From the NCBI RefSeq assembly GCF_029813775.1, contig NZ_JARVKW010000023.1, positions 51,047 to 115,046 of the forward strand: 64,000 nucleotides of DNA. Direction: 5' to 3'. The DNA comes from Streptomyces sp. DH24. GTDB taxonomy: Bacteria; Actinomycetota; Actinomycetes; Streptomycetales; Streptomycetaceae. This document shows, in pieces, positions 51,298-60,675 of the stretch (its first letter is position 1; the number at the start of each line of letters is the position of its first letter). Below the pieces are notes generated by a model. That model searched no databases. It was given only the letters and a program-made list of their open reading frames with translations, and was not told the origin of the DNA. A program made the position numbers and the translations under genes.

Positions 51298-53135
51298 CAA
51301 CGGCGACGACCGGGAGCCCGGAGAAGAAGGACACGTCCGCCGGTTCCCCGCGCCGGCCCCTGGCCGGGGCGGCGGCCGACGGCCGGCTTCCCGTCGCCAC
51401 CCGGCGGGACGTGCGGCGGGCCGCCGCCGGGCTGGTGCGCGCGGACGGACGCGCCTTCGCCACCGTCCTGGTCCTCAACGGCCTCGCCGCCGTCGCCGGG
51501 CTGGCCGGGCCCTGGCTGCTCGGGCGGATCGTCGACGAGGTGCGGGCCGGGAGCGGGGTCGGCGCCGTGGACCGGATGGCGCTCGCCATCCTGCTGTGCA
51601 CCCTGGCCCAGTTGCTGCTCGCCCGCTGGGCCCGTTACGTCGGTCACCGCTTCGGGGAGCGCACGCTGGCCCGGGTCCGGGAGGGGTTCGTCGACCGGGC
51701 GCTGGCGCTGCCCGCGTCCGTGGTGGAGCGGTCCGGCACCGGCGACCTGACGGCGCGCGGCACCGCCGACGTGACCGCCGTCGGCACGACGCTGCGCGAC
51801 GCCGGGCCCGAACTGCTCGTCAACGCCGTGCAGGCGCTGTTCATGACCGGCGCGGTCTTCGCCCTGGACCCGCTGCTCGGCGTCGTCGGCGTGCTCGGCC
51901 TCACGCCGGTCTGGTTCGCCCTGCGCTGGTATCTGCGGCGGGCGCGGGACGGTTACCTCGCCGAGGGCGCGGCCACCTCCGACGTCGCGGAGATCCTCGC
52001 GGCGACGGCGTCGGGCGCCCGCACGGTCGAGGCGTTCGGGCTGCGGGAGCGGCGGATCGCGGCGAGCCGTGACGCGCTGGAGACGTCCCGGCGCACCCGC
52101 TTGCGCACGCTGTACCTGCGCACGGTGCTCTTCCCGTCGGTGGAGGTGTCCTACGTCCTGCCGGTGGCCGGCGCCCTGCTGGTGGGCGGGCTGCTGCACG
52201 CGCGGGGCGCGGTGTCGCTCGGCGCGGTCGTGGCGGCCGCCCTGTATCTGCACCAGCTGAACGCGCCCCTGGACGAGATCCTGGTCCGTGTCGAGCAACT
52301 GCAGGCCAGTGGCGCCTCGTTCGCCCGCGTGGAGGGCCTGGCCCGTGCCCCGCGTTCGGCCGCGGACGGCGACTCCCCCACGCCGTCCGGCGACCGCATC
52401 GACGTGACCGGCGTGCGCTACGCCTACGAGCGCGGCGGCGAGGTGCTGCGCGGGGTGGACCTGACGGTGCGGCCCGGGGAGCGGCTGGCCGTCGTCGGGC
52501 CGTCCGGGGCGGGCAAGACCACGCTGAGCAGGCTGCTGGCGGGGGTCGACGCGCCGACCGGGGGCACGGTCACGGTCGGCGGGGTGCCGGTCGTCGCGCT
52601 GGGGCCCGAGGCGCTGCGCCGTCAGGTCGTCCTGGTCACGCAGGAGCACCATGTGTTCCTCGGCACGGTCCGCGACAACCTGCGCATCGCCGAACCGGCC
52701 GCCGGTGACGCGGAGTTGTGGGCCGCGCTGGACGCGGTCGGCGCCGGCGACTGGGTGCGTGAGCTGCCGGCCGGTCTGGACACGCGGCTGGGGCAGCGGG
52801 GGCACCGCACCGACGGCTCGCAGGCCCAGCAGCTCGCCCTGGCCCGCGTGGTGCTGGCCGACCCGCACACGCTGATCCTGGACGAGGCGACGGCCCTGCT
52901 GGACCCGACGACCGCCCGGCACACCGAGCGGGCGCTGGCGGCCGTGCTGGAGGGACGGACCGTCATCGCGATCGCGCACCGGCTGCACACCACGCACGAC
53001 GCCGACCGGGTGGCGGTGATGGAGGACGGGCGGCTCACCGAACTGGGCACGCACGACGAGCTGGTGGCGGCCGACGGCGCGTACGCCGCGCTGTGGCACT
53101 CCTGGCACGGCGACCGGCCGTCCGGCGCCGCCTGA
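51294..53135 (+). CDS. ABC exporter half-transporter 4 (catalytic, degenerate signature)
   Basis: 613 residues, ATG overlapping the previous stop (ATGA). Walker A GPSGAGKT (402-409), Q-loop Gln450, Walker B TLILDEATALLD with Glu531, H-loop His562, all intact. The signature is TDGSQ in place of LSGGQ (506-510). This mirrors half-transporter 3 exactly, so the pair should have one composite working site. The periplasmic loops are short, giving no hint of substrate. Last gene of the four-gene operon. Confidence 0.92.
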   Translation: MTTATTGSPEKKDTSAGSPRRPLAGAAADGRLPVATRRDVRRAAAGLVRADGRAFATVLVLNGLAAVAGLAGPWLLGRIVDEVRAGSGVGAVDRMALAILLCTLAQLLLARWARYVGHRFGERTLARVREGFVDRALALPASVVERSGTGDLTARGTADVTAVGTTLRDAGPELLVNAVQALFMTGAVFALDPLLGVVGVLGLTPVWFALRWYLRRARDGYLAEGAATSDVAEILAATASGARTVEAFGLRERRIAASRDALETSRRTRLRTLYLRTVLFPSVEVSYVLPVAGALLVGGLLHARGAVSLGAVVAAALYLHQLNAPLDEILVRVEQLQASGASFARVEGLARAPRSAADGDSPTPSGDRIDVTGVRYAYERGGEVLRGVDLTVRPGERLAVVGPSGAGKTTLSRLLAGVDAPTGGTVTVGGVPVVALGPEALRRQVVLVTQEHHVFLGTVRDNLRIAEPAAGDAELWAALDAVGAGDWVRELPAGLDTRLGQRGHRTDGSQAQQLALARVVLADPHTLILDEATALLDPTTARHTERALAAVLEGRTVIAIAHRLHTTHDADRVAVMEDGRLTELGTHDELVAADGAYAALWHSWHGDRPSGAA

Positions 53136-53483
53136 GCCGTACGGCGTCCCCGCCCCGCGGAACGGCACAGCACCCCCAAAGCACCCCCGCCGCACGCGGT
53201 CGCTCCCCCGCACTCCCGTAACGCGTCCGTTTATCGAACGTGAACGCCCGGACAACGAACCGTTTCCGGCCAACTTTCTGACGCGGCCCTGACAGACCTG
53301 GGAGTCTCCTGCCACGCTTCCCACGGCCGCTTCACAGCAACCCCACAGTTTCACGACCCGGCGCTGCGCGGGCGGCCGAAGCTCCCGCACGTGGTTCTGC
53401 GCAACACCCCGTTGTGTCCGGCCGGCCCACCCGCCGACCGGTCTCCCCTGGCCGCGTGACCCGCGGCCACGCAGAAGGAGTCA
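53136..53483. other. intergenic region between ABC operon and M4 protease 1
   Basis: 348 bp with no supported gene. It falls in GC in its middle part (around 53221-53300, CGTTTATCGAACGTGAACG and following), so the protease promoter is probably there; I cannot name a sigma factor. No strong terminator stem is seen after the ABC operon. Confidence 0.4.
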
Positions 53484-55538
53484 GTGTTGAGAAGCAGGTC
53501 CTCCCACAGACGCACCTCCCACACCGCATCTCGCACCGCCCCGCGCCGTCGCACCGCGGCCGTCGCGCTCGCCGGTGTCGCCTCCCTGATCGCCGCGGCC
53601 GTCCAGACCGGCACCGCCACCGCCGCGCCCGCGCAGGCCCCGAAGGCGGCGCCGGGCTCCGAGTCCGTGCGGCTGTCCCCCGCCGAGCGGGCGGAGCTGC
53701 TGCGCGGCGCCGACGCCCGCGCCGCGGAGACCGCACGCGACCTGGGCCTCGGCGCCAAGGAGAAGCTCGTCGTCCGTGACGTCCTCAAGGACCGCGACGG
53801 CACCTTGCACACCCGCTACGAGCGCACCTACGACGGCCTGCCGGTCCTCGGCGGCGACCTCGTCGTCGAGACCTCGAAGTCGGGCGCGACCGAAGGCGTC
53901 GTCAAGGCCACCCGCGCCGCCGTGAAGCCGGCGACGACGAAGGCCGCGCTGCCCGCCGCCGACGCCGAGCGGCAGGCCCTGAACGCGGCGAAGGCCGAGA
54001 AGGCGCAGAGCCCGGACGTCGACCGCGCGCCCCGCAAGGTGATCTGGGCGGCCGACGGCAAGCCGGTCCTGGCGTACGAGACGGTCGTCGGCGGCCTCCA
54101 GCACGACGGCACCCCGCAGGAGCTGCACGTCGTCACCGACGCCACCACGGGCGAGAAGCTGTACGAGTGGGAGGCCGTCGAGACCGGCACCGGCCACACG
54201 GTCTACAGCGGCACGGTCCCCCTGACCACCACGCAGTCGGGGTCGGCGTACAACCTGACCGACGGCGCGCGCGGCGGCCACAAGACCTACAACCTCAACC
54301 GCGGCACCTCGGGCACCGGCACGCTGTTCTCCGGTCCGGACGACGTGTGGGGCAACGGCAGCCCGTCCAACCTGGAGTCGGCCGCCGCCGACGCCCACTA
54401 CGGCGCCGCGCTGACCTGGGACTACTACAAGAACGTGCACGGCCGCAGCGGCATACGCGGCGACGGCCGGGCCGCCTACTCGCGGGTCCACTACGGCAAC
54501 AACTACGTCAACGCCTTCTGGTCGGACAGCTGCTTCTGCATGACCTACGGCGACGGCTCGGGCAACGCCAACCCGCTGACCTCGATCGACGTGGCCGCGC
54601 ACGAGATGACGCACGGCCTGACGTCCAACACCGCAGGGCTCGTCTACTCGGGCGAGTCCGGCGGCCTGAACGAGGCCACCAGCGACATCTTCGGCGCCAC
54701 GGTCGAGTTCTACGCCAACAACTCCTCCGACGCCGGCGACTACCTCATCGGCGAGAAGATCAACATCCGCGGCGACGGCACCCCGCTGCGCTACATGGAC
54801 AAGCCCAGCAGGGACGGGTCCTCCAAGGACGCCTGGTACTCGGGCATCGGCTCGATCGACGTGCACTACTCCTCGGGCCCGGCCAACCACTTCTTCTACC
54901 TGCTGAGCGAGGGCAGCGGCACCAAGACCATCAACGGTGTCACCTACAACTCGCCCACCTCCGACGGCCTTCCGGTGACCGGCATCGGCCGCGCCAAGGC
55001 GGAGAAGATCTGGTTCCGCGCGCTGACCACGAAGTTCACGTCGACCACCAACTACGCGGGCGCCCGCACCGGCACCCTCGCGGCGGCCGGTGAGCTCTAC
55101 GGCACGACCAGCGCCGAGTACAAGGCGGTCCAGGACGCGTGGGCGGGCGTCAACGTCGGCGCGCGGTCCGGCGGCGGCGGTGGCGGCGGCACCTCCTTCG
55201 AGAACACCGCCGACGTGTCGATTCCGGACAACGGCGCGGCCGTGACCTCGTCGATCACCGTGTCGGGCCGGACGGGCAACGCGCCCGCGGGCCTCCAGGT
55301 CGCGGTGGACATCGTGCACACCTGGCGCGGTGACCTGGTGATCGACCTGCTGGCCCCGGACGGGACCGCGTACCGCCTGAAGAACTTCAGCTCCTCCGAC
55401 TCGGCGGACAACGTCAACCAGACCTTCACGGTCGACGCGTCCTCCGAAGTCGCCAACGGCACCTGGAGTTTGCGGGTGCAGGACCAGGCGGCGCAGGACA
55501 CCGGCCACATCAACAGCTGGAAGCTGATCTTCCCGTAG
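53484..55538 (+). CDS. secreted M4 (thermolysin-like) metalloprotease with P-domain
   Basis: 684 residues. AAGGAG lies just before the GTG; a TTG three bases later is an alternative start. Basic signal with RRRTAAVALAGVASLIAAAV, then an FTP/PepSY propeptide (about 60-225), then the catalytic domain: HEMTH at 373-377 with Glu374, third zinc ligand Glu397 in GGLNEATSD, and the catalytic His region SGPANHFFYLL. A Gly-rich linker (GGGGGG) leads to a P-domain of about 115 residues (VSIPDNGAAVTSSI to SWKLIFP). A secreted endopeptidase, self-activated by propeptide removal. Paralogous to the next gene, with shared identical DNA. Confidence 0.95.
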   Translation: MLRSRSSHRRTSHTASRTAPRRRTAAVALAGVASLIAAAVQTGTATAAPAQAPKAAPGSESVRLSPAERAELLRGADARAAETARDLGLGAKEKLVVRDVLKDRDGTLHTRYERTYDGLPVLGGDLVVETSKSGATEGVVKATRAAVKPATTKAALPAADAERQALNAAKAEKAQSPDVDRAPRKVIWAADGKPVLAYETVVGGLQHDGTPQELHVVTDATTGEKLYEWEAVETGTGHTVYSGTVPLTTTQSGSAYNLTDGARGGHKTYNLNRGTSGTGTLFSGPDDVWGNGSPSNLESAAADAHYGAALTWDYYKNVHGRSGIRGDGRAAYSRVHYGNNYVNAFWSDSCFCMTYGDGSGNANPLTSIDVAAHEMTHGLTSNTAGLVYSGESGGLNEATSDIFGATVEFYANNSSDAGDYLIGEKINIRGDGTPLRYMDKPSRDGSSKDAWYSGIGSIDVHYSSGPANHFFYLLSEGSGTKTINGVTYNSPTSDGLPVTGIGRAKAEKIWFRALTTKFTSTTNYAGARTGTLAAAGELYGTTSAEYKAVQDAWAGVNVGARSGGGGGGGTSFENTADVSIPDNGAAVTSSITVSGRTGNAPAGLQVAVDIVHTWRGDLVIDLLAPDGTAYRLKNFSSSDSADNVNQTFTVDASSEVANGTWSLRVQDQAAQDTGHINSWKLIFP
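54470..54566 (+). repeat. 97 bp identical tract shared with M4 protease 2
   Basis: These bases recur exactly at 56792-56888. They encode AAYSRVHYGNNYVNAFWSD and following. All synonymous positions agree, unlike flanking sequence, so recent recombination between the copies is likely. Confidence 0.9.
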
Positions 55539-55560
55539 AGCGCTCCGCGCCTCCCGGACA

Positions 55561-55607
55561 GGGCGCCGCCCCGGTGGTTCGACTCCCCGGGGCGGCGCCC
55601 GCTTTTT
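55561..55607 (+). terminator. rho-independent-like terminator after M4 protease 1
   Basis: GGGCGCCGCCCCGG and CCGGGGCGGCGCCC form a 14-pair stem with a 12 base loop, followed by GCTTTTTG. It lies 23 bases past the stop. Confidence 0.85.
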
Positions 55608-55826
55608 GCCAAGTCCATACACCCGGACTGTTGGGCCTTTACCGAGGTCACGGCTTTTCACACGCCCGCAACATTCACTCGGAGGGCACTTTTCGGCCAA
55701 CATCACTTTGGGGTCATGACATGTACGCGCCGCGAATGTCACTCTTCCGTCACTCACCGCACAACCTCACCCCCACTCCGGCCCGGTGCCCCGCAGGCGG
55801 CCGGACCTCCCCACCAAGGAGCTTGC

Positions 55827-57485
55827 GTGACCCCCCACTTCGCGCGTCGCAAGCGCACCACGCCGGCCATCGCGACCACCGTCGCGGTCGGCGCCCTCCT
55901 CGCCACCGGTGTGACCACCAGCGCCGGCGCGCAGAGCCCGGCCGACACCACCGCCCGGCCCGCCCTCGCCGCCGCGCCGATGCTGCTGTCGAACGCCGCG
56001 CGCACCTCGCTCATCCGGGAACAGCAGCGGTCCGCGCCGCAGACGGCCCGCGAGATGGGCCTCGGCGCGCAGGAGAAGCTGATCGTCAGAGACGTCGTGA
56101 AGGACGTCGACGGCACGGTCCACACCCGCTACGAGCGCACCTACGAGGGCCTGCCGGTGCTCGGCGGCGACCTCGTCGTCCACACCGCCGCCTCGGGTGA
56201 GACCAAGGGCGTCACGAAGGCCACGAAGGCCGCCGTCAAGGTCGCCTCCCTCAAGGCCGCCGTCCCCGCGGCCGAGGCCGAGCAGCGGGCCGTGACGCTC
56301 GCCAGGAAGGCCGGCTCGGAGAACACCGACGCCGACCAGGCCCCGCGCAAGGTCGTCTGGGCGGCCGACGGCGAACCCACCCTCGCCTACGAGACGGTCG
56401 TCGGCGGCCTCCAGCACGACGGCACCCCGAACGAACTGCACGTCATCACCGACGCGGCCACCGGCGAGAAGCTCTACGAGTACCAGGGCATCGAGACCGG
56501 CAGCGGCAAGAGCCTGTACTCCGGCACCGTCACCCTCGGCACCACCCAGTCGGGCTCGGCGTACCAGCTGTACGACCCCACGCGCGGCGGCCACAAGACG
56601 TACAACCTGGCCCGCTCCACCTCGGGCACCGGCACCCTGTTCACCGACGCGGACGACGTGTGGGGCACCGGTGTGGCCTCCAGCTCGTCCACCGACCAGA
56701 CCGCGGCCGTGGACGCCGCCTACGGCGCCCAGGTGACCTGGGACTTCTACAAGAGCACCTTCGGCCGCAGCGGCATCAAGAACGACGGCAAGGCCGCCTA
56801 CTCGCGGGTCCACTACGGCAACAACTACGTCAACGCCTTCTGGTCGGACAGCTGCTTCTGCATGACCTACGGCGACGGCTCGGGCAACACCCACCCGCTG
56901 ACCTCGCTGGACGTCGCCGGCCACGAGATGACCCACGGCGTCACCTCCAACACCGCGGGCCTCAACTACTCGGGCGAGTCCGGCGGTCTGAACGAGGCCA
57001 CCAGCGACATCTTCGGCACCGGCGTGGAGTTCGCCGCGAACAACGCCGCCGACCCCGGTGACTACCTCATCGGGGAGAAGATCAACATCAACGGCGACGG
57101 CACCCCGCTGCGTCACATGGACAAGCCCAGCAAGGACGGCGCCTCCAAGGACGCCTGGTACTCGGGCATCGGCTCGATCGACGTGCACTACTCCTCGGGC
57201 CCGGCCAACCACTTCTTCTACCTGCTGGCCGAGGGCAGCGGAGCCAAGACGATCAACGGCGTGAGCTACAACTCGCCCACCTCCAACGGCTCCACGGTCA
57301 CCGGCATCGGCCGCGCCAAGGCACTGCAGATCTGGTACAAGGCGCTGACCACGTACATGACGTCGACGACGAAGTACGCGGGCGCCCGCACGGCGACCCT
57401 GAACGCGGCGTCGGCGCTGTACGGCGCCACCAGCACCGAGTACAAGACGGTCGCGGCCGCCTGGTCCGCCGTGAACGTCGCCTGA
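55827..57485 (+). CDS. secreted M4 (thermolysin-like) metalloprotease without P-domain
   Basis: 552 residues from a GTG with AAGGAG seven bases upstream. Signal RRKRTTPAIATTVAVGALLATG, FTP/PepSY propeptide, and the catalytic domain with HEMTH at 366-370 and third ligand Glu390 in GGLNEATSD. It ends SAVNVA at the boundary where its neighbour goes on into a Gly-rich linker and P-domain, so either this copy lost the tail or the neighbour gained it. Transcribed separately, since a terminator and about 220 bp separate the genes. Confidence 0.95.
   Translation: MTPHFARRKRTTPAIATTVAVGALLATGVTTSAGAQSPADTTARPALAAAPMLLSNAARTSLIREQQRSAPQTAREMGLGAQEKLIVRDVVKDVDGTVHTRYERTYEGLPVLGGDLVVHTAASGETKGVTKATKAAVKVASLKAAVPAAEAEQRAVTLARKAGSENTDADQAPRKVVWAADGEPTLAYETVVGGLQHDGTPNELHVITDAATGEKLYEYQGIETGSGKSLYSGTVTLGTTQSGSAYQLYDPTRGGHKTYNLARSTSGTGTLFTDADDVWGTGVASSSSTDQTAAVDAAYGAQVTWDFYKSTFGRSGIKNDGKAAYSRVHYGNNYVNAFWSDSCFCMTYGDGSGNTHPLTSLDVAGHEMTHGVTSNTAGLNYSGESGGLNEATSDIFGTGVEFAANNAADPGDYLIGEKININGDGTPLRHMDKPSKDGASKDAWYSGIGSIDVHYSSGPANHFFYLLAEGSGAKTINGVSYNSPTSNGSTVTGIGRAKALQIWYKALTTYMTSTTKYAGARTATLNAASALYGATSTEYKTVAAAWSAVNVA
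56792..56888 (+). repeat. 97 bp identical tract, second copy
   Basis: Partner of 54470-54566. An additional 86 bp exact match pairs 54820-54905 with 57142-57227, over the SIDVHYSSGPANHFFYLL region. Confidence 0.9.
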
Positions 57486-57502
57486 CCCTCCCGCGTTGCC
57501 AC

Positions 57503-57540
57503 GGGCGGCACCCGGAACACCACGCTTCCGGGTGCCGCCC
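57503..57540 (+). terminator. hairpin terminator after M4 protease 2
   Basis: GGGCGGCACCCGGAA and TTCCGGGTGCCGCCC form a 15-pair stem with an eight base loop, 17 bases past the stop. Confidence 0.82.
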
Positions 57541-57554
57541 TACGCTTGGGCCCC

Positions 57555-58064
57555 ATGTCCTTCACGTACGACGACGTCGGCGCCACCCGGGACCAGGGCT
57601 TCTGCCCGCCCGGCTTCCACTCCCTGCACGTGCGCACGCGCCTGGGCGAGGGCCACGACGTCTTCCGCCGGGCGGCCGACGCGGTCCTCACCTGGGAGAT
57701 GCACCGCACACTGGGCGTCGGCATCGACGCGGGCGCGGACCGTGCCGCCCCCGGCGTCGACGTCACCGTCACCCTCGCCGGCGTGATCAAGGCCCCGTGC
57801 CGGGTGGTCTGGACGGTGGAGGAACCCCGCCGCGCCGGCTGGGCGTACGGCACGCTGCCGGGCCACCCGGAGTGCGGCGAGGAGTCCTTCGTCGTGGACC
57901 GCACGGGCGACGGCACGGTGTGGCTCACCGTGTCCGCGTTCAGCCGCCCGGCCAAGTGGTACGCGAAGGCGGGCGGCCCGGCCACGCGGGGTTTCCAGCA
58001 CGCGTACGCGCGCAGGTGCGGGAGCGTGCTGCGTCAGCTGTGCGAGCAGGGCCCGAAGGACTGA
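57555..58064 (+). CDS. DUF1990 family protein
   Basis: 169 residues, starting MSFTYDDVGATR. A single DUF1990 domain, a SRPBCC/START-like fold that could bind a lipid or small molecule: CPPGFHSLHVRTRLG, VTLAGVIKAPCRVVWTVEE, GYGTLPGHPECGEESF-like segment (here AYGTLPGHPECGEESF), then WYAKAGGPATRGFQ. There is no signal peptide. It sits immediately after a terminator and converges on glgP with a gap of one base between stops. Role unknown. Confidence 0.88.
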   Translation: MSFTYDDVGATRDQGFCPPGFHSLHVRTRLGEGHDVFRRAADAVLTWEMHRTLGVGIDAGADRAAPGVDVTVTLAGVIKAPCRVVWTVEEPRRAGWAYGTLPGHPECGEESFVVDRTGDGTVWLTVSAFSRPAKWYAKAGGPATRGFQHAYARRCGSVLRQLCEQGPKD

Positions 58065-58065
58065 C

Positions 58066-60675
58066 TCACCGCATCAGCACCCCCGCCGCCTCCACCACGT
58101 CGTCCGACGGGACCGCCATCAGGCCGAGTTCCGCGCTCGACGCGAGCAGGGGGTGCGCGGGCAGGATGCGGACCGTGTAGCCGTAGGGTCCGGTGCGGTC
58201 CAGGGAGAGCGGGCCCTCGTACACCCAGCGCCCGTCCTGGTCGGGGCCGCCCGCCGGCTTCAGCGGCACGGACGTCGCGTCGGCGATGCGGTCCTCGGAG
58301 TCCACCCGGCCCGACACGGCCTGCACGTCGACGTCCTCCGGCCCGAGCCCGCCGAGCCCGACCCTCACCCGCAGCCCCAGCGTGGCGCCGAGCTCGGCGG
58401 TGCCCATGACCGCCGACGTCTCGACGTGGTCCACGGTCACGTCGTGCCAGGCGTCGCGCACCCGGGCCTTCCAGGCGGCGAGGTCACGGGCGGCGTCCGG
58501 GGTCATGGCGCGGTGCGCGCGGGCCGCCGGCTCGTACAGCCGCTCGACGTACTCCCGGACCATGCGGCCCGCCAGCACCTTCGGCCCGAGCAGGGACAGC
58601 GTCCGCCGGACCATCTCGATCCAGCGGTCGGGCAGCCCGCTGTGCCCGCGCTCGTAGAAGCGCGGCGCGACCCGCTGCGCCAGCAGGTCGTAGAGCGCGT
58701 CGGCCTCTATGTCGTCGCGCCGGTCCGGGTCGGTACCGGCACCGTCGGCCGTGGGGATGGCCCATCCGAAGTCGGGCTGGAACCACTCGTCCCACCACCC
58801 GTCGAGCACCGACAGGTTGAGGCACCCGTTGAGCGCGGCCTTCATCCCGCTGGTCCCGCAGGCCTCCAGCGGCCGCAGCGGGTTGTTGAGCCAGATGTCG
58901 CAGCCGGGGTAGAGCTTCTCCGCGAGACCCATGCCGTAGTCGGGCAGGAACACGATCCGGTGCCGCACGCGCGGGTCGTCGGCGAACCGCACCAGCTCCT
59001 GGATGAGCCGCTTGCCGCCCTCGTCGGCGGGGTGGGCCTTCCCGGCGACGACGACCTGCACGGGCCGCTCGGGATGCAGCAGCAGCTCCATCAGCCGGTC
59101 CCGGTCCCGCAGCATCAGCGTCAGCCGCTTGTACGACGGCACCCGCCGGGCGAACCCGATGGTCAGCACGTCGGGATCGAGCACCTCGTCGATCCACCCC
59201 AACTCCGCGGTCCCGGCGCCGCGTTGCCGCCAGGACGCGCGCAGCCGCCGCCGGACCTCCTGGACCAGCTGCTCCCTGAGGCACCGCCGCAGGTCCCAGA
59301 TGTCCTGGTCGGCGATCTCCGCGACGGAGTCCCACCGGTCGGAGCCGCCGACGGTCAGCGCCTCCTCGGCACGCCGGTCGCCGATCTGCCGGGCGCCCAG
59401 CCGGAACACCTCGGGCGCCACCCAGGTCGGCGCGTGCACGCCGTTGGTCACCGAGGTGATCGGCACCTCGTCGGGGTCGAAGCCCGGCCACAGCCCGGCG
59501 AACATCTCCCGGCTGACCTTGCCGTGCAGCAGCGACACCCCGTTGGCGCGCTGGCCGAGCCGCAGCCCCATGACGGCCATGTTGAACAGGTTCGGCTCGC
59601 CGCCCGGATAGGTCTCCATGCCGAGCCGCAGGATGCGCTCGACGTCGATGCGGGGCAGCTCGGCCTGCGGTCCGAAGTGCCGGGCCACCAGTTCCCGGTC
59701 GAACCGGTCGATGCCGGCCGGCACGGGGGTGTGCGTGGTGAACACGGTCCCGGCCCGCACGGCCTCCAGCGCGGAGTCGAAGTCCAGCCCCCGGTCGCAC
59801 AGCTCGGCGATGCGCTCCAGGCCCAGGAAGCCGGCGTGCCCCTCGTTGGTGTGGAAGACCTCGGGTTCGGGGTGCCCGGTGAGCCGGCAGTACGTCCGCA
59901 CGGCCCGCACACCTCCTATGCCGAGCAGCATCTCCTGGAGGAGCCGGTGCTCGCTGCCGCCGCCGTACAGCCGGTCGGTGACGCCGCGTTCGCCGAGGTC
60001 GTTCTCCTCGACGTCGGAGTCCAGCATCAGCAGCGGAACCCGGCCGACCTGGGCCAGCCAGATCCGGGCCCGCAGGGACCGCCCGCCGGGCAGGGCGAGG
60101 ACGACCTGCGCGGGGGTGCCGTCCTCCTCCTCGACCGGCGTGAGCGGCAGCTCGTTGGGGTCCAGGACGGGATAGTGCTCCTGCTGCCAGCCGTCCCGGG
60201 ACAGCGACTGCCGGAAGTACCCGTGCCGGTACAGCAGTCCGACACCCACGAGCGGCACTCCGAGATCGCTGGCGGCCTTCAGATGGTCACCGGCGAGGAT
60301 CCCCAGCCCGCCGGAGTACTGCGGCAGGGCCGCGGTGATCCCGAACTCGGGGGAGAAGTAGGCGACGGCGGCGGGGAACTCGGCGGACTGCTCCTGGTAC
60401 CACCGGGTGCCGTCGACGTATTCGCGCAGGTCGTCGGCGACGGCCGTGAGCCGTTCGAGAAAGACGGCGTCGCGGGCCAGCTCGGCGAGCCGTACGGGCG
60501 ACACGCTGCCCAGCAGCCGCACGGGGTCGCCGTCCCAGCGTTCGGGGTCGACGGACCGGAAGAGTTCGCGGGTTTCCGCATGCCAGGACCAGCGCAGATT
60601 ACGCGCCAGATCGCTGAGGGGCCGGAGCGGTTCGGGGAGGACGGGACGGACGGTGAATCGACGGATCGCCTTCAC
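58066..60675 (-). CDS. glgP: alpha-glucan phosphorylase (DUF3417-containing, actinobacterial type)
   Basis: 869 residues from a GTG with GAGGTGG upstream. N-terminal DUF3417 segment (MKAIRRFTVRPVLPEPL, LARNLRWSW), then the catalytic domain, shorter than E. coli GlgP. The PLP region is LEACGTSGMKAALNG; NPLRPLEACG and the ADDPRVRHRIVFLPDYGMGLA strand are family blocks. It releases glucose-1-phosphate from glycogen, or in this pathway can act on glucans made by GlgE. The C-terminus has an extra beta domain of about 110 residues with ESAVMG-like segment (ETSAVMGTAELGATLGLRVRVG). Divergent from glgE. Confidence 0.94.
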   Translation of the reverse strand: MKAIRRFTVRPVLPEPLRPLSDLARNLRWSWHAETRELFRSVDPERWDGDPVRLLGSVSPVRLAELARDAVFLERLTAVADDLREYVDGTRWYQEQSAEFPAAVAYFSPEFGITAALPQYSGGLGILAGDHLKAASDLGVPLVGVGLLYRHGYFRQSLSRDGWQQEHYPVLDPNELPLTPVEEEDGTPAQVVLALPGGRSLRARIWLAQVGRVPLLMLDSDVEENDLGERGVTDRLYGGGSEHRLLQEMLLGIGGVRAVRTYCRLTGHPEPEVFHTNEGHAGFLGLERIAELCDRGLDFDSALEAVRAGTVFTTHTPVPAGIDRFDRELVARHFGPQAELPRIDVERILRLGMETYPGGEPNLFNMAVMGLRLGQRANGVSLLHGKVSREMFAGLWPGFDPDEVPITSVTNGVHAPTWVAPEVFRLGARQIGDRRAEEALTVGGSDRWDSVAEIADQDIWDLRRCLREQLVQEVRRRLRASWRQRGAGTAELGWIDEVLDPDVLTIGFARRVPSYKRLTLMLRDRDRLMELLLHPERPVQVVVAGKAHPADEGGKRLIQELVRFADDPRVRHRIVFLPDYGMGLAEKLYPGCDIWLNNPLRPLEACGTSGMKAALNGCLNLSVLDGWWDEWFQPDFGWAIPTADGAGTDPDRRDDIEADALYDLLAQRVAPRFYERGHSGLPDRWIEMVRRTLSLLGPKVLAGRMVREYVERLYEPAARAHRAMTPDAARDLAAWKARVRDAWHDVTVDHVETSAVMGTAELGATLGLRVRVGLGGLGPEDVDVQAVSGRVDSEDRIADATSVPLKPAGGPDQDGRWVYEGPLSLDRTGPYGYTVRILPAHPLLASSAELGLMAVPSDDVVEAAGVLMR

